This document shows positions 17,774 through 26,102 of a stretch of DNA of 32,827 nucleotides, piece by piece. The stretch is taken from the NCBI GenBank assembly GCA_944384425.1, contig CALWTI010000009.1, positions 1 to 32,827 on the forward strand, written 5' to 3'. The notes beneath the pieces were generated by a model. It saw only the letters and a list, made by a program, of their open reading frames with translations. It did no database searches and was not told the DNA's origin. The stretch comes from an uncultured Clostridia bacterium (GTDB lineage Bacteria; Bacillota; Clostridia; Christensenellales; UBA1242). Within the stretch, counting starts at the first letter, position 1. Every line of letters starts with the position of its first letter. The translations under genes were made by a program, and so were the position numbers.

Positions 17774-17906
17774 TTTCACACGCAAAAGTATATGGTGGAT
17801 GCTAGGCTCGGCGCAATTGGCTCCGCAGGAGTTTAGTTAACCTAAATGACTGTGGAGCCAACTGCGACAGAAACAACGCAGACGCCGTACAATTTTGCGT
17901 GTGAAA
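17774..17906 (+). repeat. Hairpin repeat, small type, copy 3, with a complete outer stem
   Basis: Left motif TAGGCTCG (17803-17810), right motif variant CAGAAACAACG (17868-17878). The outer stem pairs CACACGCAAAA onwards with the array's right end, tolerating wobbles. The inner stem runs from 17811 to 17865, with GCAGGAGT (17825-17832) opposite ATGACTGT (17846-17853). Confidence 0.82.
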
Positions 17907-17912
17907 ATGGGA

Positions 17913-17997
17913 GAACCAAGGAGATATCAACTACTACCACCTGCTATGTAATATCCCCTTGGGACATAATTACCTGCATAACAAGTAATTACATGGA
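17913..17997. other. Two stem-loops upstream of the XRE regulator
   Basis: A 12-bp stem with one mismatch pairs CCAAGGAGATAT (starting near 17913) with ATATCCCCTTGG, and a second pairs TAATTAC with GTAATTA further down. They follow the repeat array directly and precede the regulator's promoter. No riboswitch consensus is recognised. Confidence 0.45.
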
Positions 17998-18003
17998 TAT
18001 AAT
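17998..18003 (+). promoter_or_regulatory. Candidate -10 box for the XRE regulator
   Basis: TATAAT stands 1 bp before the first operator; the -35 region is poor. A second possible -10, GATAAT (18049-18054), lies inside the second operator and would give a transcript starting at or next to the ATG. Neither option leaves an SD upstream of 18063. Confidence 0.4.
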
Positions 18004-18004
18004 A

Positions 18005-18051
18005 TTCTTACTTTTGTAAGAAGTCAAGTAAATTTCTTACATTTGTTAGAT
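18005..18051 (+). promoter_or_regulatory. Two operator-like palindromes
   Basis: TTCTTAC, 4 bp, GTAAGAA (18005-18022) is a perfect palindrome. TTCTTAC, 4 bp, GTTAGAT (18034-18051) is an imperfect second copy, with centres 29 bp apart. Their position before a Cro/CI-type gene suggests autorepression. Confidence 0.7.
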
Positions 18052-18062
18052 AATATTTTTGT

Positions 18063-18269
18063 ATGGAAAATAAATTTAAAGATAACTTGAAGCTTCTTAG
18101 GCAAGAAAAAGGCATTGGGCAAGTTGAACTTGCTCAAAAACTTGGCGTAAGCAAAGGCATAATAAGTTTATGGGAGAATGGACTTAGAGAACCAACGATG
18201 AACTCACTGATTGAAATGGCAAAGTTTTTTGATGTGAGTATTGATTATTTGGTAGGCTTGTCAAACTAA
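18063..18269 (+). CDS. XRE (Cro/CI) family transcriptional regulator
   Basis: DNA-binding protein of 68 residues made of one HTH_3 domain: LKLLRQEKGIGQVELAQKLG, then VSKGIISLWENGLREP (recognition helix) and SLIEMAKFFDVSIDYLVG. There is no effector or dimerisation domain beyond the helix-turn-helix. The ATG has no SD, so it may be translated from a leaderless or very short transcript. The paired palindromes directly upstream are its likely binding sites. It ends at a terminator shared with clpX. Because it stands next to a repeat array it could be a remnant of a mobile element, but no other such gene is present, so this is only a guess. Confidence 0.88.
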   Translation: MENKFKDNLKLLRQEKGIGQVELAQKLGVSKGIISLWENGLREPTMNSLIEMAKFFDVSIDYLVGLSN

Positions 18270-18308
18270 AAAAGCCCACTTCGGACAAATAACCGAAGTG
18301 GGTTTTTT
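18268..18308. terminator. Bidirectional terminator between the XRE regulator and clpX
   Basis: Perfect 10-bp stem CCCACTTCGG / CCGAAGTGGG with an 8-nt loop, an A-run before it and six T residues after it (18303-18308). It serves both convergent genes. Confidence 0.93.
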
Positions 18309-18316
18309 CTTATATA

Positions 18317-19588
18317 TTATTCCTGTCCAACAACTTTCTTTTCTGCCTGGTCTTGTTCGTGAATTATTGTTGGTTTTGCATCTTTTGTTATGCAATCTTC
18401 ATCAATGATGATTTTTGAAATTTTCTTGTCATTTGGTGCATTGTACATAAGTTCAAGCATTTTGCCTTCCATAATTGTCCTAAGTCCCCTTGCACCAGTT
18501 TTGAGTTCCATAGCCTTTTTGGAAACTGCCCTTATTGCTGCTGGTTTGATTTCAAGGTCAATGTGCTCAATATCAAACAACTTCTTGTATTGTTTAATTA
18601 TTGCATTTTTTGGCTTTGTCATTATGTCAATAAGTGCTTGCTCATTCAAGTCATTTAGTCCCACAACAACTGGAAGTCTGCCTACAAACTCTGGAATAAG
18701 TCCATAGTTAATAAGGTCTTGTGGTTGAAGTTCGTGAATAAGTTTTGACGCATCTTCTGAGAACTTAGTTACTTTTGCGTTAAAGCCAATTGCAGTTTGA
18801 TTTAATCTTGACTCAACAACTTTGTCAAGTCCCACAAAAGCACCGCCACATATGAACAATATGTTTGTTGTGTCTATTTGAAGCATCTCTTGTTGTGGAT
18901 TTTTTCTTCCGCCCTGTGGAGGGACTGACGCAACTGTGCTTTCCAATATTTTCAAAAGTGCCTGTTGAACGCCCTCACCTGACACATCGCGGGTGATTGA
19001 AACATTTTCGCCTTTTTTTGCGATTTTGTCTATCTCATCAACATAGACTATGCCTCTTTCTGCTTTTTTGATGTCATAATCTGCATTTTGAATAAGCTTT
19101 AAAAGTATATTTTCAACATCTTCGCCAACATATCCTGCTTGCGTTAATGTGGTTGCATCTGCCGTTGCAAAAGGAACTTTAAGAATTTTTGCAAGTGTTT
19201 TTGCAAGAAGTGTCTTCCCACAACCAGTTGGACCAACCATCAAGATGTTTGATTTGTCTAGTTCAATGTAGTCGTCATTTTTTACATTCTTTTTGTCGCT
19301 TAAATAGTTAATGCGCTTATAGTGATTGTAAACTGCAACTGAGAGCACTTTTTTAGCTTCATCTTGCCCAACAATGTATTGGTCAAGTTGCTCTTTTATC
19401 TCCTGTGGAGTTGGAAGCTCAATTGGCTCAAAGTCGCTTGATTTAATTGAATCTTTAATTATGTCACGGCAAATTTCAACGCATTCATCACAAATATAGC
19501 AGTCGCCTGTTGGATTTGCAATGAGTTTTTTCGCTACACGCTGAGATTTACCGCAAAACGAACATACCATATCTTCATTATCTTCCAT
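18317..19588 (-). CDS. clpX: ATP-dependent Clp protease, ATPase subunit ClpX
   Basis: Hexameric AAA+ unfoldase that feeds tagged proteins into ClpP. The 423-residue protein is full length. It has the N-terminal zinc-binding domain with C9-x2-C12 and C33-x2-C36, Walker A GPTGCGKT at 119-126, Walker B with DEID at 184-187, and the IGF loop (267-269) that docks on ClpP. The ATG is preceded by a strong SD, AAGGAGGTG. It is the third gene of the tig-clpP-clpX operon, 11 bp after clpP, and ends at the shared terminator. Confidence 0.98.
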   Translation of the reverse strand: MEDNEDMVCSFCGKSQRVAKKLIANPTGDCYICDECVEICRDIIKDSIKSSDFEPIELPTPQEIKEQLDQYIVGQDEAKKVLSVAVYNHYKRINYLSDKKNVKNDDYIELDKSNILMVGPTGCGKTLLAKTLAKILKVPFATADATTLTQAGYVGEDVENILLKLIQNADYDIKKAERGIVYVDEIDKIAKKGENVSITRDVSGEGVQQALLKILESTVASVPPQGGRKNPQQEMLQIDTTNILFICGGAFVGLDKVVESRLNQTAIGFNAKVTKFSEDASKLIHELQPQDLINYGLIPEFVGRLPVVVGLNDLNEQALIDIMTKPKNAIIKQYKKLFDIEHIDLEIKPAAIRAVSKKAMELKTGARGLRTIMEGKMLELMYNAPNDKKISKIIIDEDCITKDAKPTIIHEQDQAEKKVVGQE

Positions 19589-19599
19589 AAAGCACCTCC

Positions 19600-20193
19600 T
19601 TAATTAGTTTGCTGTCTTTTTGTTATAACCTCGTCAATAAGCCCATAAGTTTTTGCCTCATCTGCTGACATATAATTATCTCTTTCGCAATCTTGTGCAA
19701 TTTTTTCAATGGTTTGACCTGTGGCTTCACTAAGTATTTCATGCAATTTGCTTTTTAATTTTTGCAAGTGTTTTGATGCAATTTCAATATCGGTTGCTTG
19801 ACCTTGCATACCTGTTGTGAGTGGCTGGTGAATCATAATTTCGCCATTTGGAAGAGAAAAACGCTTTCCCTTTGTACCACTTGCCAAAAGCACTGCTCCC
19901 ATTGATGCGCACATACCAACGCAAATTGTTGAAATGTCACAACTTATATATTTCATTGTGTCAAGTATAGCCATTCCAGCAGAGATTGAACCACCAGGGC
20001 TATTGATATACATTGAAATGTCTTTTTTAGGGTCTTTGCCTTCAAGATAAATAAGCTGAGCAACAACAACATTTGCCGTATCATCTGTAATTTCACCAGT
20101 CACGAAGACAATTCTGTCTTCTAAAAGTCTTGAATAAATGTCATATGACCTTTCTCCACGACTTGTTTGGTCAACTACCATTGGTATTAGCAT
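19600..20193 (-). CDS. clpP: ATP-dependent Clp protease, proteolytic subunit ClpP
   Basis: Serine peptidase that forms the double-ring proteolytic chamber used with ClpX. The 197-residue protein has the full catalytic triad: Ser97 in MCASMGA, His122 in EIMIHQP and Asp172 in RDNYMSA. The N-terminal [20 protein letters not shown] is typical, including the axial loop. The SD AAAGGAGAA is well placed. It lies 21 bp after tig and 11 bp before clpX. Confidence 0.98.
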   Translation of the reverse strand: MLIPMVVDQTSRGERSYDIYSRLLEDRIVFVTGEITDDTANVVVAQLIYLEGKDPKKDISMYINSPGGSISAGMAILDTMKYISCDISTICVGMCASMGAVLLASGTKGKRFSLPNGEIMIHQPLTTGMQGQATDIEIASKHLQKLKSKLHEILSEATGQTIEKIAQDCERDNYMSADEAKTYGLIDEVITKRQQTN

Positions 20194-20214
20194 TTTTGTT
20201 CTCCTTTATACTAA

Positions 20215-21495
20215 TTAGTTTAATGTGTTTGAATTTAAAAGAAGTGTGAGAAGTTTTTGCATAAGAATGTCATTTTGAATATATGCAATATTTCTATCGC
20301 CAAGATTTTTCTTGTATTCATCAAGTGACTTACCATACTTTTGTGCTGTTTCAGCAAGTTTTTCGTCAAGTTCTTTCTCTGTAACATCAAGTTTTTCTTG
20401 TTTTACTATTGTTTCAAGAACAAGTCTTGTCTTAACAACTTCTTTTGCCTGCTCTCTGCGTTCTTCTCTCAATTCTTCTTCTGTGACATTAGCTTGTTTT
20501 AAATAATCTTCAAGTTTGAAGCCTTGATAACTTAATCTCATTGAAAAGTCTTCAATAAAGCTATCTAGTTGACGCTCAACAAGCACATCTGGAATATTGA
20601 CTTCGCTTGACTTAACAATTGTTTCAATAATGTTGTTTTCATCTTCGCGTTTAAGTCTTGCTGCCAAATTTTCTTCAAGATGTTTTCTTATGTCTGCCTT
20701 ATAGTCTGCAAGTGTTTCGAACTCAGAAACATTTGATGCAAACTCATCGTCAAGTGGTGGAAGAGTTTTTTCTTCAACTTTTTTTACTGTTACATCAAAA
20801 ATTGCGTCCTTGCCTTTAAGTTCTTCACTGAAATAGTCAACTGGGAATGTGACTTTGACATCTTTTTTGTCGCCTTTTTTAAGTCCAACAAGTTGGTCCT
20901 CAAAACCTTCAATAAAGGTGTGTGAACCGAGTTTAAGTCTGTAATCTTGTGCAGAGCCACCTTCAAAAGCTTTTTGGTCGGTGTAGCCTGTGAAGTCAAT
21001 GACAACGTAGTCGCCGTCTTTGCTTTCACGGTCAACTTCAACATATCTTGCTTGGCGCTCACGTGATTGATTGAGTTCTTTTTCAACTTCTTCTTCGCTT
21101 ACGCTTCCTGTTGCTTTTTTGATTGTGAGACCTTTATACTGACCAAGTTTAACCTCTGGCATTGATTGAACTTCTGCAATAATAACTATTCCGTCTTCAT
21201 CAAATTTGTCAATCTTTATTTCTGGATTTGATACTGGTTCAATGCTTTTGTCACTAGCAAGAGCATCAGCATATTCATGAGCGAACAAATGGTCAAGAGC
21301 GTCATCATAAAAAACTGATTCGCCATAATTCTTTTCAATTATTGCACGAGGAGCTTTGCCCTTTCTGAACCCTTCAATGTTAAACTTCTCTTTGTTTTCT
21401 TCATATGCGTGGTCAACAAACTTTTCCCAAGTTTGCTTATCCGCAGTGATTGTAATTTGATATTTGTTGTTTTCTAATTTTTTAATTGTGTACAT
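20215..21495 (-). CDS. tig: Trigger factor
   Basis: Ribosome-associated chaperone and peptidyl-prolyl isomerase of 426 residues. The N-terminal domain has the ribosome-binding signature GFRKGKAPR at 42-50. The FKBP-like domain is at about 150-240 (YVVIDFTGYTDQKAFEGG ... FIEGFEDQLVGLKKGD). The helical C-terminal chaperone domain fills the rest. Start choice: the ATG at 21495 (MYTIKKLENN) is the family's usual start and has AAGGAG upstream; an earlier in-frame codon at 21537 would add an unrelated 14-residue extension. A TATAAT at 21526-21531 (minus strand) may be its -10 box. First gene of the operon with clpP and clpX. Confidence 0.96.
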   Translation of the reverse strand: MYTIKKLENNKYQITITADKQTWEKFVDHAYEENKEKFNIEGFRKGKAPRAIIEKNYGESVFYDDALDHLFAHEYADALASDKSIEPVSNPEIKIDKFDEDGIVIIAEVQSMPEVKLGQYKGLTIKKATGSVSEEEVEKELNQSRERQARYVEVDRESKDGDYVVIDFTGYTDQKAFEGGSAQDYRLKLGSHTFIEGFEDQLVGLKKGDKKDVKVTFPVDYFSEELKGKDAIFDVTVKKVEEKTLPPLDDEFASNVSEFETLADYKADIRKHLEENLAARLKREDENNIIETIVKSSEVNIPDVLVERQLDSFIEDFSMRLSYQGFKLEDYLKQANVTEEELREERREQAKEVVKTRLVLETIVKQEKLDVTEKELDEKLAETAQKYGKSLDEYKKNLGDRNIAYIQNDILMQKLLTLLLNSNTLN

Positions 21496-21648
21496 TTTAA
21501 ATTTTCTCCTTAATGTTTTCAGTAGATTATAACACATAGTGCGTCAATTCCAAAATTTTTCGCACTAAAATATTTTAGCACACAAAAAATTTATTTAACA
21601 TGAACAAAATGTCTAACTTTGTTAAATTTTTGGTGCTTATAAAGAAAT

Positions 21649-21668
21649 GCACAAGTCGGAACTTGTGC
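21649..21668 (-). terminator. Terminator after the small membrane protein gene
   Basis: Stem GCACAAGT / ACTTGTGC with a 4-nt loop, followed on the minus strand by ATTTCTTT. It lies 28 bp after the stop codon. Confidence 0.65.
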
Positions 21669-21695
21669 AATTCTATTTAATAGACTGGTAATGCT

Positions 21696-21968
21696 TTATA
21701 ATGTAATACTTAAAATCAAAAGCAATACCACAATTACGACTGCTGCCACATAAGTAACCCACCACCAAACGTTACGTTTGTTCTTAACGAAGTAGAAGGC
21801 ATAAACCATTGTGACTATGTATGCAATGCACTCACCAACCATTCTAATAGCTGTAATAACACCACCAGCTCCATTTACGCCAATCCATGCGAGAAGCTGT
21901 GAGATAAATAGTGCAACAGCAATGAGAATAAGTCCACAAAAAGCTAGCATATTCATAAACTTTTTCAT
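21696..21968 (-). CDS. Small three-helix membrane protein
   Basis: Membrane protein of 90 residues, function unknown. Three hydrophobic segments are visible, at about residues 7-27, 37-60 and 68-90; the second and third are separated by a positively charged loop, VKNKRNVWWW. There is no lipobox or known domain. The ATG is preceded by AAGGAGATG and then AAGG, either of which could serve as SD. It is separated from rluD by 61 bp and has its own terminator, so it may be independently transcribed. Confidence 0.75.
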   Translation of the reverse strand: MKKFMNMLAFCGLILIAVALFISQLLAWIGVNGAGGVITAIRMVGECIAYIVTMVYAFYFVKNKRNVWWWVTYVAAVVIVVLLLILSITL

Positions 21969-22029
21969 AACCTTGTCATCTCCTTTATATTACATCATAT
22001 AGTATATTTACTTTATCGCAAATTTGCAA

Positions 22030-22938
22030 CTACTTTTTTTGTTTTTCCAAAATTTCAAGTACGTTTTTGAAATAGTCAGGAAGGTCACAAGTCAGCGTTA
22101 TTCGCTTTTTAGTCGTTGGCTGAGTAAATTCAATTTTGTAGGCATGAAGAAGTTGTCCCGACAAATTGAACTTTGACTTTTTGCCATAAACTTCATCGCC
22201 AACAACTGGGTGATGAATGTAACTTGCATGAACGCGTATTTGGTGTGTCCTTCCCGTCTTCAAATCAAATTCAACCAGAGTGTAACCGTTATATCTTTTC
22301 AAAACCTTATAGTTAGTTATTGCAATCTTGCCCTCGCCGTCAGGACAAACTGCCATCTTTTTTCTGTCTTTTTTGCTTCGTGCAATGTTTGTGGTAATTG
22401 TGCCATAGTCTTCCTTAAAAGAACCGTCACAAAGTGCAATATAGCACCTTTTGCATGACTTTTCTTGAATTTGCTTTGAAAGGTTAACATGAGCAAAATC
22501 GTTTTTTGCAATAATCAAAAGCCCAGATGTGTTTTTATCAAGTCTATGCACAATGCCAGGTCGAACAACCCCGTTTATTGTGCTAAGGTTTTTGATGTGA
22601 TATAAAAGTGCGTTTACAAGTGTGTGATTCTCATTGCCACAAGCTGGGTGAACAACAAGGCCTTGTGGTTTGTTTATCACAACCAAGTCATCATCTTCAT
22701 AAACAATGTCAATGTCGATGTCCTCTGGCGACAAATCAAGTTTTTTCTCTGGCAAATTTGTGTATTCAACTTCATCGCCAGCGCATACTTTATACCCACA
22801 CTTTGTCACAACTTTTCCGTTTACTTTTACTAGGCTATCATCAATCATCTTTTGAACATGTGAGCGCGTGACGTCTTTAATCTCATTTTGCAAAAACACA
22901 TCAAGCCTAACATTCCCTTCATTAACTGTCACTTTCAT
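22030..22938 (-). CDS. rluD: RluD/RluA-family 23S rRNA pseudouridine synthase
   Basis: Modifies uridines in large-subunit rRNA. The 302-residue protein has an N-terminal S4 RNA-binding domain (RLDVFLQNEI through VKVNGKVV, about 11-60), then the catalytic domain with HRLDKNTSGLLIIAK containing the catalytic Asp134, and the family's GRTHQIRVH motif. Start choice: the ATG at 22938 (MKVTVNEGN) begins the S4 domain and overlaps the lspA 3' end by 17 bp, with GTGAG upstream; a longer form from 22989 would add a basic extension not seen in the family. The lspA-rluD order is common in Firmicutes. Exact target position within rRNA cannot be read from sequence. Confidence 0.93.
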   Translation of the reverse strand: MKVTVNEGNVRLDVFLQNEIKDVTRSHVQKMIDDSLVKVNGKVVTKCGYKVCAGDEVEYTNLPEKKLDLSPEDIDIDIVYEDDDLVVINKPQGLVVHPACGNENHTLVNALLYHIKNLSTINGVVRPGIVHRLDKNTSGLLIIAKNDFAHVNLSKQIQEKSCKRCYIALCDGSFKEDYGTITTNIARSKKDRKKMAVCPDGEGKIAITNYKVLKRYNGYTLVEFDLKTGRTHQIRVHASYIHHPVVGDEVYGKKSKFNLSGQLLHAYKIEFTQPTTKKRITLTCDLPDYFKNVLEILEKQKK

Positions 22939-23446
22939 TTTTCTCACCGCTCTTTTCCCTATGTTTTTTGTACTCAAACAAGTTGTCAAAAAACAATAAG
23001 TAAACTAAAAACATAATTACGCCAATAGTTAGACAAGCATCGGCAATGTTGAATGTGAAACTGAAAAAACTGAATTTTATGAAATCTCGGACATATCCAA
23101 GAAAAATTCTGTCAATCAAATTGCCAATTGCCCCGCCCAAAATTAGCCCAATACTTACGCAATAATATATGCTTTTGTTTTTGTGAAAATAGTTATACAA
23201 AATAATGAGTGCAACCATAACTATGGACACGACAATCAAAAGTGTTGTTTGTCCGCCCAAAATTCCATATGCTGCCCCTGTGTTGTGTATTGAAAAAAAA
23301 CCAAAAAATCCGTCGATTATGATAATGTCAAAACCGTCGGTTATTATCTTGAAAAACAAATCCCAAAATAAACACACCAAAACAACAAGTGTTGTTATGA
23401 TGCCATAGCGTATTTTATAAAAAAATGGTTTGTTTAAAAATTTCAT
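22922..23446 (-). CDS. lspA: Lipoprotein signal peptidase (signal peptidase II)
   Basis: Aspartic membrane peptidase that cuts lipoprotein signal peptides after lipidation; its substrates here would include the lipoproteins at 4265 and 11826. The 174-residue protein has four membrane segments and the family boxes: FSIHNTGAAYGIL, GGAIGNLIDRIFLGYVRDFI with one catalytic Asp, and FNIADACLTIGV with the other. Start choice: the ATG at 23446 overlaps the sepF stop as TGATG and has GGAG 6 nt upstream; a TTG at 23464 is less likely. It sits within the run argS, marR-like, sepF, lspA, rluD. The C-terminus is a charged cytoplasmic tail. Confidence 0.97.
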   Translation of the reverse strand: MKFLNKPFFYKIRYGIITTLVVLVCLFWDLFFKIITDGFDIIIIDGFFGFFSIHNTGAAYGILGGQTTLLIVVSIVMVALIILYNYFHKNKSIYYCVSIGLILGGAIGNLIDRIFLGYVRDFIKFSFFSFTFNIADACLTIGVIMFLVYLLFFDNLFEYKKHREKSGEKNESDS

Positions 23447-23805
23447 CAATTCTCCAAATGACAAAATAAAAATGTTTGATCATCACTTTGTTTTATTTTT
23501 CCGCCAAGAGCATACACAGCCCCGCAAAAAAAGTCAAGCGACCTAGTGCGTTCTTTTATGTCTATATTCTTTATGTCCACCAAGACATCTTCGCCATCTC
23601 TAAATTTGTCAACAAGTTGTTGCACTTCAATTTGAGACGTTGGTTGATAAAGTGTTGGCTGTGGCTTTATGCTCTTCAAATCATACTCAGCAACCTGAGT
23701 TTTTTGCTTTAACTGTGGCTTTATGTCGTCAGTTTTTTGCGAATTTACTTTTTTCTTTTCCCCTTCAAAACCAAGAGTTTTGAAAAGACCGTTTAATAGT
23801 CCCAT
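23446..23805 (-). CDS. sepF: Cell division protein SepF
   Basis: Membrane-bound partner of FtsZ in Firmicutes that aligns and anchors the division ring. The 119-residue protein has the N-terminal amphipathic helix MGLLNGLFKTLGFEG, a variable linker, and the conserved C-terminal domain from about residue 55 (SQIEVQQLVDKFRDGEDVLV ... RSLDFFCGAVYALGGKIKQS). It is somewhat shorter than the usual 140-150 residues, mainly in the linker. The SD AGAGG precedes the ATG. Its position before lspA is a typical division/envelope neighbourhood. Confidence 0.92.
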   Translation of the reverse strand: MGLLNGLFKTLGFEGEKKKVNSQKTDDIKPQLKQKTQVAEYDLKSIKPQPTLYQPTSQIEVQQLVDKFRDGEDVLVDIKNIDIKERTRSLDFFCGAVYALGGKIKQSDDQTFLFCHLEN

Positions 23806-23814
23806 ATTTTCCTC

Positions 23815-24225
23815 TTATACAAGTTTTTTTGAAATGTTTGCAAGAAGCGTCAACTCATTTTGTGTTATATCTTTTAAATGCGTTTTTTTGAATTTATTTA
23901 TAACGCCCAAAATAACTTTAAAAACGCTTTCGCCTTCTTGTGTTATTGCTATTTTATATTTTTTTATTCTACTTCCAATTTTTTCAATATATTCATGTTT
24001 TTTTAATGTTTTTATTACCCTTGTTGTTATTGCCTTGTCGTTGTCAACAAACATGTTTAAATCTTTTATTGTAAGTGGTCCTTGTGCCTTTAATGCCATT
24101 AAATAAACAGCGTGTTGCACTGTGATTTTATATGGTTTTAATTTTAAATTTATTTCTTCATTTAAATTTTTAAATAATTTTCTATAAATTAAAAATATAT
24201 CGCATATTTTTTGTGAAACTAACAT
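23815..24225 (-). CDS. MarR-type winged-helix regulator
   Basis: DNA-binding protein of 136 residues with the MarR order: an N-terminal dimerisation helix, helix-turn-helix (KAQGPLTIKDLNMFVDNDKA, then ITTRVIKTLKKHEYIEKI) and a wing with the IKKYKIAITQEGESVF segment, then C-terminal helices. Effector and targets are unknown. The SD GGAG is 6-7 nt upstream of the ATG. It lies 15 bp after argS and 9 bp before sepF, so it is most likely cotranscribed with them, which is unusual for a regulator; it may act elsewhere in the genome. Confidence 0.82.
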   Translation of the reverse strand: MLVSQKICDIFLIYRKLFKNLNEEINLKLKPYKITVQHAVYLMALKAQGPLTIKDLNMFVDNDKAITTRVIKTLKKHEYIEKIGSRIKKYKIAITQEGESVFKVILGVINKFKKTHLKDITQNELTLLANISKKLV

Positions 24226-24240
24226 TTTTTCTCCGATTTT

Positions 24241-25980
24241 TTACATTTTTTCAAGTGTATTTATTGCGAGCAAATCCATACATTTTTGTAACATATTTTT
24301 TGTGAATTTTGTAAGCATAATTTTTGTATGTTTTTTTGTACTGTCCTTTTCATAAATTATGCTTGACTTTCCATAAAAAGTATTAAATTCATTTGCAAGA
24401 GAATATGCATAGTCACACAAAAATGAAGGCGCATTTTTTTCATATGCACTTGTGACTGCGTCTGTGAACTTTATTAAACAAAGCGCAAGTCTTCTATCTT
24501 CATCTGACAAAGTAAATTTTGCGTCACAGTCATCAGCTTTTGCAAGCACTGAATTTGCCCTTGTTATTGTGTACAAAATATATGGCCCCGTCTTGCCTTC
24601 AAATGAACAAAATTTGTCAACATCAAAAACAAGGTCTTTTGTCCTAAGCACAGACAAATCAGCAAATTTGAGTGCAGAAATTGCGACAACTTTTGAAATG
24701 TTTTCAATCTCTTCATCCGAGTAATCGGGCTTCGACTGCTTAACTTTTTCAAGTGCTTTGTCCACAACCATTTGCATAAGGTCGTCAAGCCCCATCGCCT
24801 TGCCGTCACGAGTTTTGTATGGCTTGCCGTCTGGTCCGTTCATTGTTCCAAAGCCCACAAACTGCAAGTCTATGTCTTTTTTCAAAATGTTTATTTTTTT
24901 AACACATCTAAACACCTGAACAAAGTGAAGTTCTTGCCTGTTGTCAACAACATACAATATCTTATCAACACCAAACTCCCTATCACGCTGAACAATTGTC
25001 GCAAGTTCTGTAGTGCTGTAAAGAGCAGAGCCCGCCGAGTTTAATAGCATAAATGGTGGTATCTCAGTCTTGTCACCTTCTTGTGCAACATCAACAATTG
25101 TTGCACCGTCACTAACACGCGAATAGCCATTTTTGATAACGTAGTCAACCACTTCGTCTTGATAGTTTTTGCTATCACTTTCACCAAGCCAAAGGTCAAA
25201 GTGTGCATTGAGCTTGTCATAATCTTGCTTTATAGATTTTTTTGAAACTTCAATAATTTGTTTCCAAAGAGCAACATATCCACGTCTGCCTTGTTGAAGG
25301 TCATAAGTTATCTTTTTGACTTTTTCGTGCAAAACTTCGTCAGTTTTTGCCCTTTGACTTATGTTTGGATACATGACTTTAAGCTCGTCCATTGTAAATG
25401 GTGGCTCAGTCAGATATTCCCCCGAATAATTTTCGTCAAAATAAACAAGATTAGGATTTTTCTCCCAAACGGCATAGATGACCATACCCATTTGAAGACC
25501 CCAGTCGCCAAGATGTACATCACCAATGCAATCATCGCCCATGTATTTTGCAATACGCTTTATACTTTCGCCAATATCTGCCGAGCGAAGATGCCCAACA
25601 TGGAGTGGCTTTGCGCAGTTTGCACCACCATAGTCAATAAGCACTTTTTTACCTGTTGGTTTTCTTGTATCAACAACATCTGATAAATACTCTTGCAAGT
25701 ACTTAGCAAGATATTCGCCATCAATAAAAAAATTTATGTAGCCAGGGCTAGCAACTGTGATATTTTTGATTATTCCTTCGCCGCCAATATGTGCAACAAC
25801 ATCGTTTGCAATAGCCAAAGGAGATTTGTGATATTTCTTTGCAAGAAGTAATGGAGTTTGACACTGAAAATCTCCAAAATTTGCAATTGCACACTCGCCA
25901 ACAGCCACATCGTCGTCATAGCCAGCGTCACGAAATGCCTTCAAAAAAATTTGTTTAAGTGTTGTGTTTAATAATTCCAT
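24241..25980 (-). CDS. argS: Arginyl-tRNA synthetase
   Basis: Class I aminoacyl-tRNA synthetase that charges tRNA-Arg. The 579-residue protein has the N-terminal additional domain (NFGDFQCQTPLLLAKK, about 34-49), the HIGH-type signature HVGH at 127-130 in AKPLHVGHLRSADIGE, a KTRDGKAMGLDDL region in the KMSK position (as in many ArgRS the classic KMSK is not conserved), and the DALR anticodon-binding domain ending in LLAINTLEKM. The SD GAGG precedes the ATG. It has a good promoter and is the first gene of the argS, marR-like, sepF, lspA, rluD run. Confidence 0.97.
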   Translation of the reverse strand: MELLNTTLKQIFLKAFRDAGYDDDVAVGECAIANFGDFQCQTPLLLAKKYHKSPLAIANDVVAHIGGEGIIKNITVASPGYINFFIDGEYLAKYLQEYLSDVVDTRKPTGKKVLIDYGGANCAKPLHVGHLRSADIGESIKRIAKYMGDDCIGDVHLGDWGLQMGMVIYAVWEKNPNLVYFDENYSGEYLTEPPFTMDELKVMYPNISQRAKTDEVLHEKVKKITYDLQQGRRGYVALWKQIIEVSKKSIKQDYDKLNAHFDLWLGESDSKNYQDEVVDYVIKNGYSRVSDGATIVDVAQEGDKTEIPPFMLLNSAGSALYSTTELATIVQRDREFGVDKILYVVDNRQELHFVQVFRCVKKINILKKDIDLQFVGFGTMNGPDGKPYKTRDGKAMGLDDLMQMVVDKALEKVKQSKPDYSDEEIENISKVVAISALKFADLSVLRTKDLVFDVDKFCSFEGKTGPYILYTITRANSVLAKADDCDAKFTLSDEDRRLALCLIKFTDAVTSAYEKNAPSFLCDYAYSLANEFNTFYGKSSIIYEKDSTKKHTKIMLTKFTKNMLQKCMDLLAINTLEKM

Positions 25981-25994
25981 AAAAGCCTCATTAA

Positions 25995-26023
25995 ATATTA
26001 CAATACCACCGTCCGTTTGTCAA
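25995..26023 (-). promoter_or_regulatory. argS promoter
   Basis: On the minus strand, TTGACA (26023-26018), a 17-bp spacer and TAATAT (26000-25995). Confidence 0.8.
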
Positions 26024-26056
26024 ATTGTAGATAGACATAAAATGAAAATTAAATAG

Positions 26057-26088
26057 TTGACATATCAAACAATTTTTGATAGTATAAT
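26057..26088 (+). promoter_or_regulatory. Likely promoter of tRNA-Leu
   Basis: A perfect TTGACA (26057-26062) and a perfect TATAAT (26083-26088) are separated by 20 bp, 3 bp longer than the optimum. The gene starts 15 bp after the -10 box. Confidence 0.5.
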
Positions 26089-26102
26089 AAAGATTGACAT
26101 AT

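Larger units (their letters stand above)
17499..17906. repeat. Tandem array of three structured hairpin repeats bounded by an 18-bp inverted repeat
   Basis: The first unit starts with TTTCACACGCAAAATTGT at 17499, the same 18 bases start the second at 17640, and 14 of them start the third at 17774. The array ends with the exact inverted complement ACAATTTTGCGTGTGAAA (17889-17906). Unit lengths are 141, 134 and 133 bp. Each unit holds GAGGCTCG-type and CAGTAAACGAAG-type motifs flanking a long imperfect hairpin. The array occupies most of the 650-bp gap between the BspA-like gene and the regulator at 18063; I see no gene in it. Confidence 0.9.

Noticed and set aside
17515..17805. Coding frame across the repeat array
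   Set aside because: It runs through the hairpin arms, is rich in Arg, Cys and Ser with no domain, has no SD, and exists only because of the repeated sequence.
17499..17906. CRISPR array
   Set aside because: Units are about 135 bp with internal hairpins, there are no short repeats with unique spacers, and no cas genes are present.
17499..17906. Integron attC array
   Set aside because: The variable-stem logic is similar, but the GTTRRRY/RYYYAAC core sites are absent, there are no gene cassettes between the units and no integrase in the window.
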